A DNA stretch of 64,000 bases. Source: Drechslerella dactyloides (lineage: Eukaryota > Ascomycota > Orbiliomycetes > Orbiliales > Orbiliaceae). Positions 45,306 through 57,289 of this stretch are shown piece by piece. The notes below the pieces were generated by a model that had not been told where the DNA came from, did not search any database, and saw only the letters and a list, made by a program, of their open reading frames with translations. Positions within the stretch are counted from its first letter, which is position 1; every line of letters begins with the position of its first letter. The position numbers and the translations under genes are program-made. The stretch is taken from positions 1,054,001 through 1,118,000 of the forward strand of contig JAGTWJ010000006.1 of the NCBI GenBank assembly GCA_020064725.1, written 5' to 3'.

Positions 45306-46214
45306 AAAAGGCGTGGGATGGACCTATAATCTCGAGATCCAGGCTCGGCTGATAAGGTGGTATATATAAACGGAATGGTTTTTGCATTCCAATTAGTTGC
45401 AGGTGGTACACTAATCGCAATGAGATCGCGATCGGTTAGATTGCAAGTTCTTAATATGAGAATATCTGCATGCATATGCTAGGACCTCCCAAATGCGCAC
45501 AAGTGAACATCGATGCCCACTCGCCCCAATGATTCCCCGCTTATGGTAGTGACAAACACCCTTGTCTCGTAAACCAGGAGCTGGACGTGCGATAGAAACA
45601 CCCCGCACTACACGTATACGAGGAGGGGGTACAGGACTTAGCGCGAGCTGATCTGATATCCAGTCTGCGACGATTATAATTATCCGCACTTTCACCCTCA
45701 AGCGTACCTGCTTCAATACCTCCCGCGGAGATGTTATCGACGCATGAAACTATTAATCGGCCAGTATACTAAATTATAAAGCTATCGTGGGCTGGGTTAT
45801 CAAAGAGGCCATCTATATCCTTAACTTTCCACAAACCAAAATTGACGAAAGAACTGGAGTAATGTGATATCACCTGTAAATTCTAGCCAAAATATATAGA
45901 GATAACTTATGGTAGAATAACAACATGTTCCGTGTTCAAATATACATCATAAACACGGCCGTAAGCTCATTATCCAACTCCCAGATCATTAATATATCGG
46001 AACTCCTGCTCTTGATGCCAACATACGATCGCTGAATGTGTTAGCTTCCAACTAACCAACCAGATGACAACCAATTCATCCAAGGAAAAAGGAGTTAAGA
46101 AAATTTAAAACCAAAAACATAGAACGAAAGAAATACATCGATGACAAAGGGTTGAACTACTCAAGGCTAACAGGCAATGCGTCGATAGATACCCATATCG
46201 ACTCGCCGGTACCA
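45306..46214. other. Intergenic between the CorA-like paralogues
   Basis: About 900 bp, AT-rich, with no coding signal. It separates the two same-strand copies and must hold the promoter of the truncated one. Confidence 0.5.
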
Positions 46215-47962
46215 CTACACCGATCCTGTGGTCTTCCCAGCTGGGCTCGGCGGCCTCATCCTCCTTCGGATACTTCGAAACCCGTCCGCTATCATCCGCG
46301 GGAACGTCGCCAGCAGCCAGAATATAGCAAACACAAGAGCCCTCTTAACAGCCCTCCACATACTCCGTCGCACCCCGCCATGCGTCTCGATGTGGTTTTG
46401 CCATTCGGAGAGCCCCATCGCCACGGCGATTGTCAGAACCGTGCACAGCGCTGCCGTCAACAAGAACCATTTGCCTGACGGCATCCCAGCGTCCTGCCAC
46501 TCACTAATGTTGATGCCGAACAACGAGGTCGCAAATGTTAACGGGATGTAAATGAATGCTAGCCGCGTGAGTTGCGTGACGCTCGACGCTTGCGCGACGG
46601 ACTTGCGTGCCTCGTTGATCGATTCCTGGCTGGCGGTGTATGCTGAGTATTCGTTGATTTTGGCCCGCAGGTCCGCCATTTGGTCTTGTATCCGTCGCAC
46701 ATCAGCGAGGATGGAGGATTTTAGCGTGTCGGTGGATTCGCTGCCCGGTAACGAGCGATCGATCCAGGGGAATAACAGATGGTCTTTGATGGTATCAATA
46801 CTGCCGGCGAATGATTCGTTCAGCTTGTGGAAAGTTTCAAATGGCATCTGCTTTGTCGGGCCCCAGTTGAGGGCGCTGCCTCTACTCTCTGTGTCTCGGT
46901 CTACCAAAAACTCGGTGAGACCCTTATAGATGAGGTGATCTTGTATCTGTTTTATATCCTGGGAAGTTTCCAAGAGGTATGTTCTTAGAAAGGGTAGCGC
47001 GACGAAAATGGGCTGTGAGATGCAAGCCGCTAGTTCGGAGCTGCTGAGTCTCGACAGTCTGAAGAGGCAGGTCTCAATATCGTCGGATGGCTGCCAGAGG
47101 TTTTCGATGCAGTAGTCGGACATCCTCAGACTTGGAACGATCAAGTCTCTGTTTATCACATTTTTCGAATACCGATCCTTCGCGTCCCAGATAAAGACGA
47201 TAACTATAGATAATACATTGCAGCCTCAAGGTCAGTACACAAGTATATCAACCAGTAATTCATCTAGGCGCATTCATATACTATCTAATTGCAGTAAACC
47301 TGTCTGAATAGAGTACAATACGCACCTGTTCGGTAGCCCGGTTTCTGCTCACGCGGAATCAATAGTGACGTCTTCTTCGACCGCGTCATAAACGTCCGCT
47401 CAAGCTGTATCGGCGAGAACCCAGCTTCAGACGGCAGGTACCCTGAATACCAATCCCGCGCCGCGATGTTCAGATTGCTCGTCGTCATATCGGTCCAATG
47501 TTGCCAGAAATGGTCCCGCAGCGCCCTCGGGCTAACGTCGTAGAAAGACGCCAATTCCATGAGGAGCGTATGGTCAAAGGTTTTACTATGCTGGTAAATC
47601 ACGAGCCTCATCTTAGTCCCCGCTGCGGGGTTCCTGAGCAGCTCTGCAACATCTGCGGCCGTTGTCAGCGCGGGAGACGCCGCAACCGTATACAGAGACG
47701 GGTCCTCGGCCGTGAAGGTGCCAATGTCCAGAGAGTAAAAAGCTCCCCGGGCATATTGCTCGCCTGTCTTCGTTTGGTAGTAGTCGCTGATTAAACAGCT
47801 GAAGCGTGTCCAGCCCAGATCCGAGAATTCTTTCTTGGCACTTTCCAGGTAGGTGTAGTAAGAATCATGTTTATGCGCACCATTCACGTCGATATCATCT
47901 AGATGGGCACCTAAATCTTGAACGGACTGCGGGAAGGCTGGCCGCGGCGGCCTCGGCGCCAT
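46215..47962 (-). CDS. CorA-like Mg2+ transporter family protein
   Basis: Exons 47962-47326 and 47203-46215 give 541 aa. The N-terminal 380 residues form the soluble, helical domain typical of fungal CorA-like proteins. The stalk helix (SVAQASSVTQLTRLAFIYIP) leads into TM1, LAFIYIPLTFATSLFGINI, which ends in GIN where canonical CorA channels have GMN. TM2 is WFLLTAALCTVLTIAVAMGL, and a third hydrophobic segment (ALVFAIFWLLATFPRMIADG) precedes a basic tail. Transport of Mg2+ or another divalent ion at a membrane is inferred from family membership; the changed GxN residue leaves selectivity uncertain. It is the intact member of a tandem pair. Confidence 0.82.
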
Positions 47963-48707
47963 TTTCAGGCTAGCTTTCGATTAAAACTAGGGTACAGATA
48001 ATGCGCACCCAACTAGCTAACGCCCGGAAAGCAAGCGAACCAGTATAGCTATATTCGAGTGGTCGTATGTGGAGTCTCTATTATTTTAGTATATGTGGGT
48101 AAATCAGAATGGTAAATCTATAAAATTAAGAGGTCTTGAGTAAATGTTGTCGTCGAAGATAGATATGAGGGCTGGGGAAGAAATTGGGCTCCAATATCGT
48201 AATCTGACAGCGTCGGCTCGAGTCAGGAGATCCTTCGGTATATATAGCCTACCTCGCACAGACAGCTAGCAATCCTGCCCTGTTTGCATGAATGCACAAA
48301 CCCCGGCCCGCTGATTTTGCTAAGCGCTGGTGGGGCACAGCTTATCATGGGATTGGGCGGCCGGCGTCGCGTCAGAGGCTCGGATACAAGGTGCCTGCGT
48401 CTAGGTGTATGCGGACTTAGGAACCCGGGCGCTCGAATATGTTTCTCCCAATAGAATAAACATTGACGATGGATGCCTGTCCGTTGTATCACCTACTTCA
48501 AAGCTCGGGGCCAGTAGGGGTCTTGCAACCCCTGCAGTTTCTAAAATAAAAATGCGTTGCCGCCAGACAGCCTGCCGACGGCGACGGTCCGACTGCAGCT
48601 AAACATTAGCTTCCGCACATGTTACACGTGCAACCTCACATCCTGCATCCAACCATTCACTCATCAATTCTCTCGCTAACTCACCACGGCGCCGTCCGTC
48701 CAGCAGC
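47963..48707. other. Divergent intergenic region, CorA-like / IMP2
   Basis: About 745 bp between divergent starts. AT-rich on the left and more GC-rich towards IMP2. No gene is supported. Confidence 0.5.
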
Positions 48708-49435
48708 ATGTCCGCGGCCGGTGCCTCCCCTGACCCGCCAGGCGCTGCGACCACCCGCCCTCGGCTCTCTCGGCTCCCCTCGCTGTCACCGCCCCTCAAG
48801 CTCGCCCTCGGCGTCCTTTCCTGGCTGCCCGTCGCCATCTTCTTCTTCGACAACGTCTACCATGTCTCCTGGGTCAGCGGCCGCAGCATGTACCCGACCT
48901 TCCTGCCGGACTCTAACGCCGGCGCGCGCGACCTCGTCCTGCTAAAAAAGTGGAACGCGAAGAAGAATCTGCACCGCGGCGAGGTGGTCGTCTACCGCTC
49001 TCCAACAGATCCCGAGATTACCGCCATTAAGCGGATAGTCGGGCTGGAAGGCGACGTCGTCGCCACGAAGGCGCCGTTCCCACTGGGTGAGGTTGTCGTA
49101 CCGAGGAACCACGTCTGGGTTGAGGGCGACGATATTCACAGCCATGATAGCAATCACTTTGGTGCCGTATGTCTGCGCGTGCCGGTTTATCCGAATGAGA
49201 ATATACATCTGCACGTGCATCTACGTAGATGCATATGCAGTGGAGGTTCTAAGGCCGGTAAGCTAATAGGAGCGGTGCGTATACACAGATAAGTGCCCAT
49301 TTGATCCAAGCCAAAGTCACACACATCGTATGGCCGTTCTCCAGGCTGGGCGTCGTCGAAAAGAACCTCCCGCCTTCAACGGCAAGACGAGTAATCCCGG
49401 CCGAGGGGCGAATCGTAGCTCTGTTAAGCGGATGA
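48708..49435 (+). CDS. IMP2: Mitochondrial inner membrane protease subunit 2 (Imp2)
   Basis: Exons 48708-49166 and 49289-49435 give 201 aa. Imp2 is an S26 signal-peptidase-like enzyme of the inner membrane, facing the intermembrane space, that cuts sorting signals from imported proteins. One membrane segment (LALGVLSWLPVAIFFFDNVY) precedes the catalytic Ser box SGRSMYPTF and the catalytic Lys box AIKRIVGLEGD, followed by the S26 substrate-binding box HVWVEGDD and HDSNHFG. Exon 2 adds LIQAKVTHIVWPFSRLG, the conserved end. Both catalytic residues are present. The intron is phase 0 with a GTATGT donor; retention would give a frame ending at 49292. Confidence 0.92.
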
Positions 49436-49850
49436 TATATTCTCGCCGCCCTAGAATATCATTGTGCTTGAGATCAACCGGAGTAATAATAATGCATGAC
49501 TTCAGAGTATATATTAAATCGATAGAGGCCAACGGCGCTTCGCTGCTAGAAAGAAAATCCACTAAGGGTATTCTTTTGTACAACAAAAGGAAAGAAGAGA
49601 GTAATCCACCCACGGTAAGACGAGTGTAGATGTATGTGCGAGTACAATATGCTCACTTATTAATAGTAAAGTAAAACAGCACAAATCGCTCAAGTAAACA
49701 GCATCCGAAAAGAAACATACCAGATCCAGACCCAATTGACTCCACTCTATGATGGCTAATGGAAATAAAGCCCTAATGCCTTGCGATTGAACTGCAATGT
49801 TTTGTTTTTGTGAAAAAAGAACCTTGGAAACGAAGAAACAAACGAATGAA
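49436..49850. other. Convergent 3' flanks of IMP2 and the Spo71-like gene
   Basis: 415 bp of AT-rich sequence between two stop codons. Nothing else is seen. Confidence 0.5.
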
Positions 49851-52800
49851 TCACTTCGCAGCCTTGACGATGATTTCATCGGTTGTATGCAACCTCTCAA
49901 TCTCGACGTTAATCGCCATGACCCAAAGGTCCCGCTCCTGTCGGGATCGTGCCTTGAACACCATTGATTTACCCGTCGAGCCCAACGCCGTCACTCTCTT
50001 GACCTTACCTCTCTTGCCCTCGTCGTCTCTCGACTTGATCGATGTCCGTTTTGCGCCGTGCCAAACAACGAAGCACGTCATAGCGTCTTCATCCGACGAC
50101 ATCCAGCCATCGTCATACACGCGTGGTAGCGCGTGGCGACCCGGGTTGTTGCTATCGAATGTTTGATTCTGATAGAGGAGTTGGCTTTCCGTCGCACTTC
50201 CGCTATAAACATAGGCATCGCGCAGCGAGACTTCGTGTCGCTTTTGCTGGTGTATGCAATCAAGCGGTTCTCCGTTGTACCTTCGGACAGTATGGTTGAA
50301 AATCAAAAGCTTCCCGTGGCAGGCGACAACGTAATACTTCTGGAAGGTTGCGTGCCGTGACTTTTTCTGGTAGAGATTCCCACCGTACTATGGCCGTTTT
50401 AGCGATGGTCGCCTACAATGATGGATCATTCTTGATGAGCACTTACAGTAACGGTGCGGCATGAAGAGATACCGCACACATTCCAGATCAGCGGAGAGGA
50501 TCTCGTGTTCTGAACTTCCCACTTTCGGCCATACTGTCCGACGAACGCCTCCTGTTCTTCGTCAATGCGTAGCAGATCGAGATTTTCTTGTCTAGTCTTC
50601 TTAAGAAGGGCAATATCTTCGGCGCGTCGTCTTTTCCAGTAGATTACCAAATCGGCAAGTCTATTCATCCACTCATTGCGAGTGTCTTGGTCGTATGTCT
50701 GCTAGAGTCAGTAAAGGCCAGAACTGCGAAATTTTAGAGAAGTCTTACTTGAAGCCTTATAGCGAGACCGCTGGTCAAGACGATTTCGAAAGTATCGTCA
50801 CTAGATCCCACCGCATCACCAGCTGGTCGGCTTGTATGGCATTCAGGCTGGTGATAGCCAACTTCTAGACCTGTTCCGATCTGCTCAGGAACATTGTTCG
50901 ATCCGTATGGTCGAATGTAATCGATCTTTGCCAGATCAATGAATCCATCGGCTCTCAGCATCAAATTGACTTTCCGTTCAGCTTCCTCATATGCATCTTC
51001 GTCCTTGCGTTCTTGGAACGTCGCGTTGCCGGTTTGCATCCAGGCTACCTCACCATCCTCGATCTGAAAGGGTGATACGGCGTAGATAAGTGGGATTGTC
51101 TCTAGAAATCCAATTTCGTTAGAGTTGTATCGTACGTGTCAGAAGTCAGGTTTTCTCACCCATTATCCGATCCGAGGCTGGCACTCTATCACCTTGCTTG
51201 GGAGGAAGTTTTGGAGGGGGAGGCGGCAGCGCTTTCGTAGGTTTGCAAAAACACAGCAAGTTGTCATGCGTATAGAAATAGAGCTTCTTGGAGAATATCC
51301 TTCGTTGCTCTTTACCCCTCTTCGAAGTTGACCTGAGCAGGAAACCCTCGACTATATTAAACTGATTAGCGAATGAATGACGAGGGTTGTCTACTAGAGA
51401 TGGTTATCGCACCTGGCGCAGGCTCGAGGACAGTAGGACCGGTTTCAAGTTCTATGGTAGTAGGATAATGCACTTTCGGCCGCAGCTCTAACTCGTGAGT
51501 TTTTTGCATCGCCATTGAGCCATACATCTTCTTCTCGTTCATCTGTAGAGAACCTCCGGTTAGACCAACATCATCGACATATCCTCCTCGACTTGAAACT
51601 CACCCCATGCACCCACTCAAGCCGATCGTACCGCCTCCACGCTAGTCCAAGTCGATCGTTTGTCATCCAACGATTCACAACCTCTTCCCACTCTTTGTTT
51701 CTGCCCAGTAGTCTCAAAGACGTTCGCATGATGTATTTCGATACAGTGCCGTCATCTTTATTCTTTCGGATTTCTTGAAAGATCGCTTCGTCTTCAGCAT
51801 TCTTCCGGGGAGCATCGTCGAAGGGGTCGACTATTCGAAGGTTCATCGATAGATCTGGCACATGGACTGTGAGATCTTCCTGGCGGTTCCAACCAAGCGC
51901 CTTGCGCAGAAATGTATGCCATTCCACAGAAAAAGCGGATGTACGTGGGCGTAGCAAGAAAATGATAGTGCCGCGTTTGAATGGCAACCAGAGACATAGA
52001 GTCTTGTCGAGGGAAGAGTAGAGATTGACCCGAGTTTCTCTTGGATTCAAAGGGATCTCGCGTGTCGAATGTTTCGCTATCCTCTTTCGTTCGATAGCTG
52101 GGATGGTCTGTCCAAATTAGTTTGATTATTCTGTATCTGGGGGTCCCGGAAGCCGTACCCTGCTTTTATGGATTTTTAATGTGAGAGGTGCCTCGTTGTC
52201 TCCGGTTTGTCTGCAGACTACCACGAACTCCCTCCATTTCTCCAGCGTACGCGTTTCAATGTGCGTCATCTCATTTTCATCAAAGTCTTGAGTGAGATCA
52301 GCCAGCGTTGTTTCGACTCGGACGAGCATTGTTGCCATCTTCACAATCTCTCCCTCTCGAGACCTTCTCAGAGACCGGCCTTTTGGTATCGATCGCCTCC
52401 TCGAGACGTACGCTAGCCTTCTCGTGAGCTCTTGATCTCGGCTCAGGACGTCATCATTCGTCTGGAACCGCACTAGCCCAGTCGAAACTTTGCTTCTCGA
52501 TTTCTTCGGCGGTGTTTTCCCATCATCCGCAGCTGCTGCTTGAGGTGTATTTGAGTATCGTAACGCGGACTTGGTGGGCTTCGCGGCGTTGTTTGGTTCT
52601 TTCAGTCCCTGTCGGTCATGGGGCAAGAGGGATGAGAGTGAATTGGTAGCCTCTTGCGATTGGGTTCTTACCAGGTGCGCCGGACTAGCGGGTCCTTGAC
52701 TTTCCACCGTCGATAGCTGGCTCATATCCGATTTCGCCGTCGAAATTACGGGAACAGCTCGTTTCGAGAAATCGAGGTCGCTAGGTGGTCCATCGGCGGG

Positions 52801-53599
52801 CGGCAGGTCATTTCGCTCCACGGAAGACAGGCTAGATCTTCGGGATGCTAACGACTGGGTCGCTGTGTGGAAGGAGTCGCCGCTCAGATTACCACTGCTA
52901 CCGGGCGGTTTCATCGATGGCCGCCGTACAATTGGTATATCCAGCCCGATTTGATGGTCGGGCGCTCCATCGAGCGGCGATTCTGACGGATCAACTATCG
53001 GTCCTGGAAATCCGCTGCTGCTAGACTGTGACGACTCGGCAGCCACAGCGCTATCCCCGTTCCCAATTATTTGTGTAAGATCAGGCTTCGTGCCGAATCC
53101 TAGGGATGTAAGTTTCCGTTTCCTAGACACGTTGTCCTCTGCCACCATCCCAGCCTCTTTTCTCGAATAGTATCCGGTGATGTGTCGTGTGTACCATGAT
53201 TGCTTGTGCGCGTTAAGCCAGCCCTTTGGTACCGGTCCGATGAATCTATGCAAAGAGAGATCATGTCAGGATTAACCCACGTATAATCGGGTTCGAGAGG
53301 AGAGTGGGAAACATGCATTCTTCGAGTTGTCAGGTGTAGATGCTCCGGCGTAGCGTGGTGCTAGTTGGTGTGCAAGGCTTCAAGTTAGTTTGTTGTTGTT
53401 GTTGTGCTTGGTTGGACCAAGATGTCTGACATCATGTCCGCCAGAGGTATAGCGAGGGTACGGAGATCCATACCAGTCTATGAGCCGTGTAGCTAGTAGA
53501 GTCCAGCAGCGTCGGGTTCTCATGTGCGGCCAGGTCGCAGTTGGCTTGGATTTGCGATTCGGCCGCGAAGAACTGAGTATCGTCGTCCGAGTCCGCCAT
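49851..53599 (-). CDS. SPO71: Spo71-like PH-domain protein (sporulation)
   Basis: Nine exons (53599-53474, 53360-53317, 53245-52159, 52107-51604, 51542-51413, 51351-51160, 51101-50749, 50698-50447, 50387-49851) give 1074 aa with all phases consistent. Spo71 helps form the prospore membrane in yeast with Vps13 and Spo73; S. pombe Mug56 is related. The N-terminal Spo7_2_N-type block is TTRRIFIGPVPKGWLNAHKQ. A Ser-rich linker (about 90-340) follows. PH domain 1 lies around 631-812 (VEGFLLRSTSKRG, KLYFYTHDNLLCFCKP), and PH domain 2 fills the C-terminus from about 897 (ATFQKYYVVACHGKLLIFNH). Exon 2 must end at AAT|GCATGT, giving a GC-AG intron. Confidence 0.87.
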
Positions 53600-55369
53600 G
53601 TATGTGTGGGTGGAAGGATGGATGGAGGGCTGCACACGACACGGCCGGGTGGGAGTAACGTATTGCGATGCGGCGCAGTCGAGGGAGGATAAAGATGGAA
53701 GGGCCTTCGGGGGTGTCGGCAGGTCAAGAAGACGGTCTAAAGGCGAGCATTCTCCCTGACTAGGCGGCGGCGGGTATGATTGAAGGCGACGGACGGCGGG
53801 CTGGGCGGATGGGATAATGTATTGTGGATGGTTCTGTCTTGTGAAAGTTGCCTATGTTACGGGAACAGGATCGCTTGTGACGGGCGGGCAGGCTGGCCGT
53901 CCGGGGGTAACTGCGAGGAAGCCACCAAACTAGCCCCGGGCGGTTCTCGATCTGCCCGACTAGACCGAACGCGCCAACTGCGACAGCTTCCGAGCGTAGT
54001 AGTCTCGCAGGGTCCGCGTCCCCAAGACTATTCGAGCGATATCGTCGGCACAGCGGCAGGGCTTCTCATGCAGCGGTCAACGCGAAGTTTTACCGGAGTT
54101 ATTAGCACGTTTATATATATCTACAAATTTGCACGGTCTTCTAGAATTCAGCGTCGTCAGCAGCCGGTGGACTCGGGCACATTCAGGAATGCAAATGTCG
54201 CTGTGATCCAGCTGTCGCAGCAGTGTGATGTCACATACCACTGCTGCAGGAAACAGGTGTGAGAGGGGAACCGGGCTCGGCTCTGGAGGAAACCAGAGGC
54301 CAATATTAGAGTGCTTTATTTAGTAGAGCATATTAATACTATGCATTAGTACGGACAGAGTTCGGCGTATACATCTCCAGTGATATCCACCTGCACGTGT
54401 AACTACAATGTCTTCCACGCACGGAACAAGGTCTCAAGCAGGATTTCCAGGAATCATTTCCCTAGCTATAGTATCGAGACTAAGAGGCAAACGCTTGTAG
54501 TTAAATCAGTTGCAAACGTAGCAATAATAAATTATCTGGCCTGCCCCGGACCCCGAACCGAACCGATTGTTGTCTCTCCTCTATCGGAACTTACCTAAGA
54601 GCTCTGGCCCGCCATATACATATGCGTACTTCCAGAAATTCGCCACGCAAGTCGCTCGGATGGCCGTTCCTTTCGTATCTCAGGGGCACCATCCACGGTA
54701 AAAAAAAAGAGTAGTGTGTATCGTTTCCTCCGCGGATATGTCTTATGGATACCAAATCCGCCATCTGCACCCCGACAATGCAATATGCAAGGGAGAGTCG
54801 CAATGTGCGCAAATTTTCACAAACGCCACGAAGCCCCAGGTAGACAGTCTGCAAATGGCATGCGCAAGTGGGATCCTACCAATACGCAATCCGCACCAAC
54901 AAGGGCCTGATATTGATATGGGCCCGCATCCTCGTATCACACACAAAATCCCAGTCGGGCTAGAGCCGGACAATAATGTCTGTCACTTGCAGATGTGCTG
55001 AAACCCTCAAGCTTGCTGCGCCAGCTTGTCCGAACAACTCGACAGGGTCCGCGCTGCAGACGTCTGTCGATTGCCATGTGTGGACAAACGGACGGCAGAT
55101 CCCCACTCCCTGCCCAGCAAGCTTTTTAGCTTAGCGTTTGCGCTTGGGACCAGCTTGCCATAAGATCCCCGTAGCTCAAACGTGCTGTAGGCGCTCGCGC
55201 TGCGTGTCCCCTCACTTGAGAGCTTACTCGGGAGGTTAAATGCTCTTGAAGTCTCGCTAGACCTCCTCCCGAGCACCAGTGTCTGTCATTCCCATCCGGC
55301 CTCTCATTATTCCCATTATATCGAGGTTATCGTAGGACCCTTTACCTATCGTTTTCGAGGAGTGGAAAA
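53600..55369. other. Divergent intergenic region, 1.77 kb
   Basis: Between the Spo71-like gene and GLTP. No supported gene. The longest plus-strand frame (53780-54262) starts with TTG and lacks any domain; the minus frame at 55007-55276 starts with GTG. It includes a (GTT)n tract just left, inside the first Spo71 intron at about 53389-53404. Confidence 0.5.
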
Positions 55370-56235
55370 ATGCCGTCCTTTATAGATGCAGCTGAGGATA
55401 CCTCCTTCGAGAAGGTCCCCACCGATCCGGGCGTCGCCACGACGCAGTTCTTAGCGGCTTCGGAGACCTTGGTCGGCCTCTTCGGTATGTATGCACGCAG
55501 AGCAATCATCGACGGAAACTTCCATTTGCACTCGCGAGATAGAATTTGCTATATAGGGTCATGCTAACGGTCAGCTGGGACAGATCACCTCAACCCTACC
55601 GCCTTCACTCCGGTCAAGAATGACATGAACGGAAACATCAAGGTACATTCATACCGCATGCCCACGCGTGACATCGAGAGGCGAGCAATCATGCGGGCGG
55701 GACTTTACTGACCGGAATTTCTATAGAAAATCCGAGATCGCCAAACCGAGGCCCCCGCAGTGTCCGGCACTCTTCAGGAGCTCATCCTCGCCGAGTGGGC
55801 CGAGAAGAAGAAGGGGGCAACTGCCACGGAAGGCCTCATGTGGCTGCTCAGGTGAGGAATTCCGCCGCAGCATCGATCCAGAGTTGCCAATGATATCTGT
55901 AGCGTGTGCTGATCAGCAATTGTTCGTTTCTGTACATCAGAGGTCTCGACTTCACCGCCAAAGCACTTCGCCATAACGTCGACAACATGTCCATCGAGCT
56001 CGTGGACTCCTTCTCCACCGCGTATGGCGAAACTCTCAAGCCGTTCCACAACTTCATCGTCAAGGGCATCTTCACTGTCGCTTTGAAGGCCACTCCGTAC
56101 CGCAAGGACTTCTATGAAAAGATTGGCGCTAAGGACGCCACCGATACACGTCTCACCGGCTGGTTGGAAGGCTTGGAGAGGATCGTGGGCATCATGCAGA
56201 AGTACTATGCTGATCACCCGGACATCAAGTTCTAG
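55370..56235 (+). CDS. Glycolipid transfer protein, HET-C2 type
   Basis: Exons 55370-55484, 55584-55642, 55727-55851 and 55941-56235 give 197 aa, close to Podospora HET-C2 (208 aa). The GLTP fold is an all-helical bundle that moves glycosphingolipids between membranes. Typical landmarks are FDHLNPTAFTPVKNDMNGNI with the Asp-Asn pair that contacts the sugar, EGLMWLLRGLDFTAKAL carrying the conserved Trp, and FHNFIVKGIFTVALKATPYR. HET-C2 in Podospora is also an incompatibility partner of HET-D/E NLR proteins; no such partner is seen next to it here. All introns are GT-AG and in phase. Confidence 0.93.
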
Positions 56236-57289
56236 ACGTCGTCTCGATTCCGGCGTTGACAGCATGTAGCTGGAGACTCGGATAGTACCATGTTTGAACC
56301 CTCGGACGGATGGGCGGATGGATGAACGGATGCATCGATGAACCGCGCTGCTTGCCTGGATCGAGCAGTTAACCTATGACACTCATTACGAATGAAAGAA
56401 ACCGCAATTAATGACCGAACGCAAAAAAGTGCAGCAAGAAGGTTGCTACTGTCTCAATCACGTTACATCACATCGCATTGCATTGCATACTTACCTAGGA
56501 AGAAGTTCGCTTCGATTCCACCGTCGTTCTATCATACTATGGTTGTTGCCTGGATGATAGTGCTGATGGGTGGTATTAATGAAAGAAACACAAGCAATTG
56601 CATGATGAAAAGTTGATGCGAAATGAGCCACTCGGCGTCGAATATGCCTGTGCAACAATACAAGTGACAATCGGAATCACTTGCCACGTGCTAGCTACGA
56701 GTACCGGTACCACACCCAAGGACACATGCTCTGTCACCCACACCCACGGCATTGATATCATCACCAGCTGTGTGAATTCGTAAACGTGAAGCGGCGGCTG
56801 GACGGAAAGCACGCACGCATATATCGCTCCATGATACCTATACATGAATACAAATAGATGCTACCGGGTGGTCTCTACCTGCCTATCCGTCGAATGCCAC
56901 CGCCGAGCTCCCTGCTCTTACCCCGGATTTCGCGAATTCGCACCGCTTATATAATGCTGAGACGTTGCATTGTCGCAGACACGAGATCCTTCACGTATTC
57001 TGCTCTCGTGTCCTAGCTGCAGCAGCAGCACTTAGAACACGAGAACCTTCGAATTGACCAGAAAAATTTATGTCAGAACGTCTAAATGGCCATGATTTTT
57101 ATAACCGTTCGATTAGGGATATTTCCGTATAAATAGCCGTCCTCCCAGCCTGACCTACCTGCATGCAACCAGAACTGCATACACTGACTGAGCTGGGCAA
57201 AGCTTGTATCAAGATCACAATTCCAACAAACCCACATTCGTACAACTACCAACCTAAATATAAACCTGCAACCTACTCACCTCCGCAAA
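56236..57289. other. Intergenic, GNAT gene promoter
   Basis: About 1.05 kb. TATAAATA at 57128-57135 lies 155 bp before the acetyltransferase ATG. No gene is seen in the rest. Confidence 0.5.
57128..57135 (+). promoter_or_regulatory. TATA box of the GNAT gene
   Basis: A TATAAATA match on the plus strand, 155 bp upstream of the start codon at 57290, followed by a CA/AC-rich leader. Confidence 0.4.

Noticed and set aside
50680..50700. ACATACGACC match to the start of fungal 5S rRNA
   Set aside because: It lies inside an exon of the Spo71-like gene and the rest of the 5S sequence is absent.
53780..54262. 160-aa plus-strand frame
   Set aside because: Starts with TTG, has no domain or plausible splice partners, and lies in a divergent promoter region.
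55007..55276. 89-aa minus-strand frame upstream of GLTP
   Set aside because: Begins with GTG, has no ATG and no recognisable features; may be a remnant but cannot be supported.
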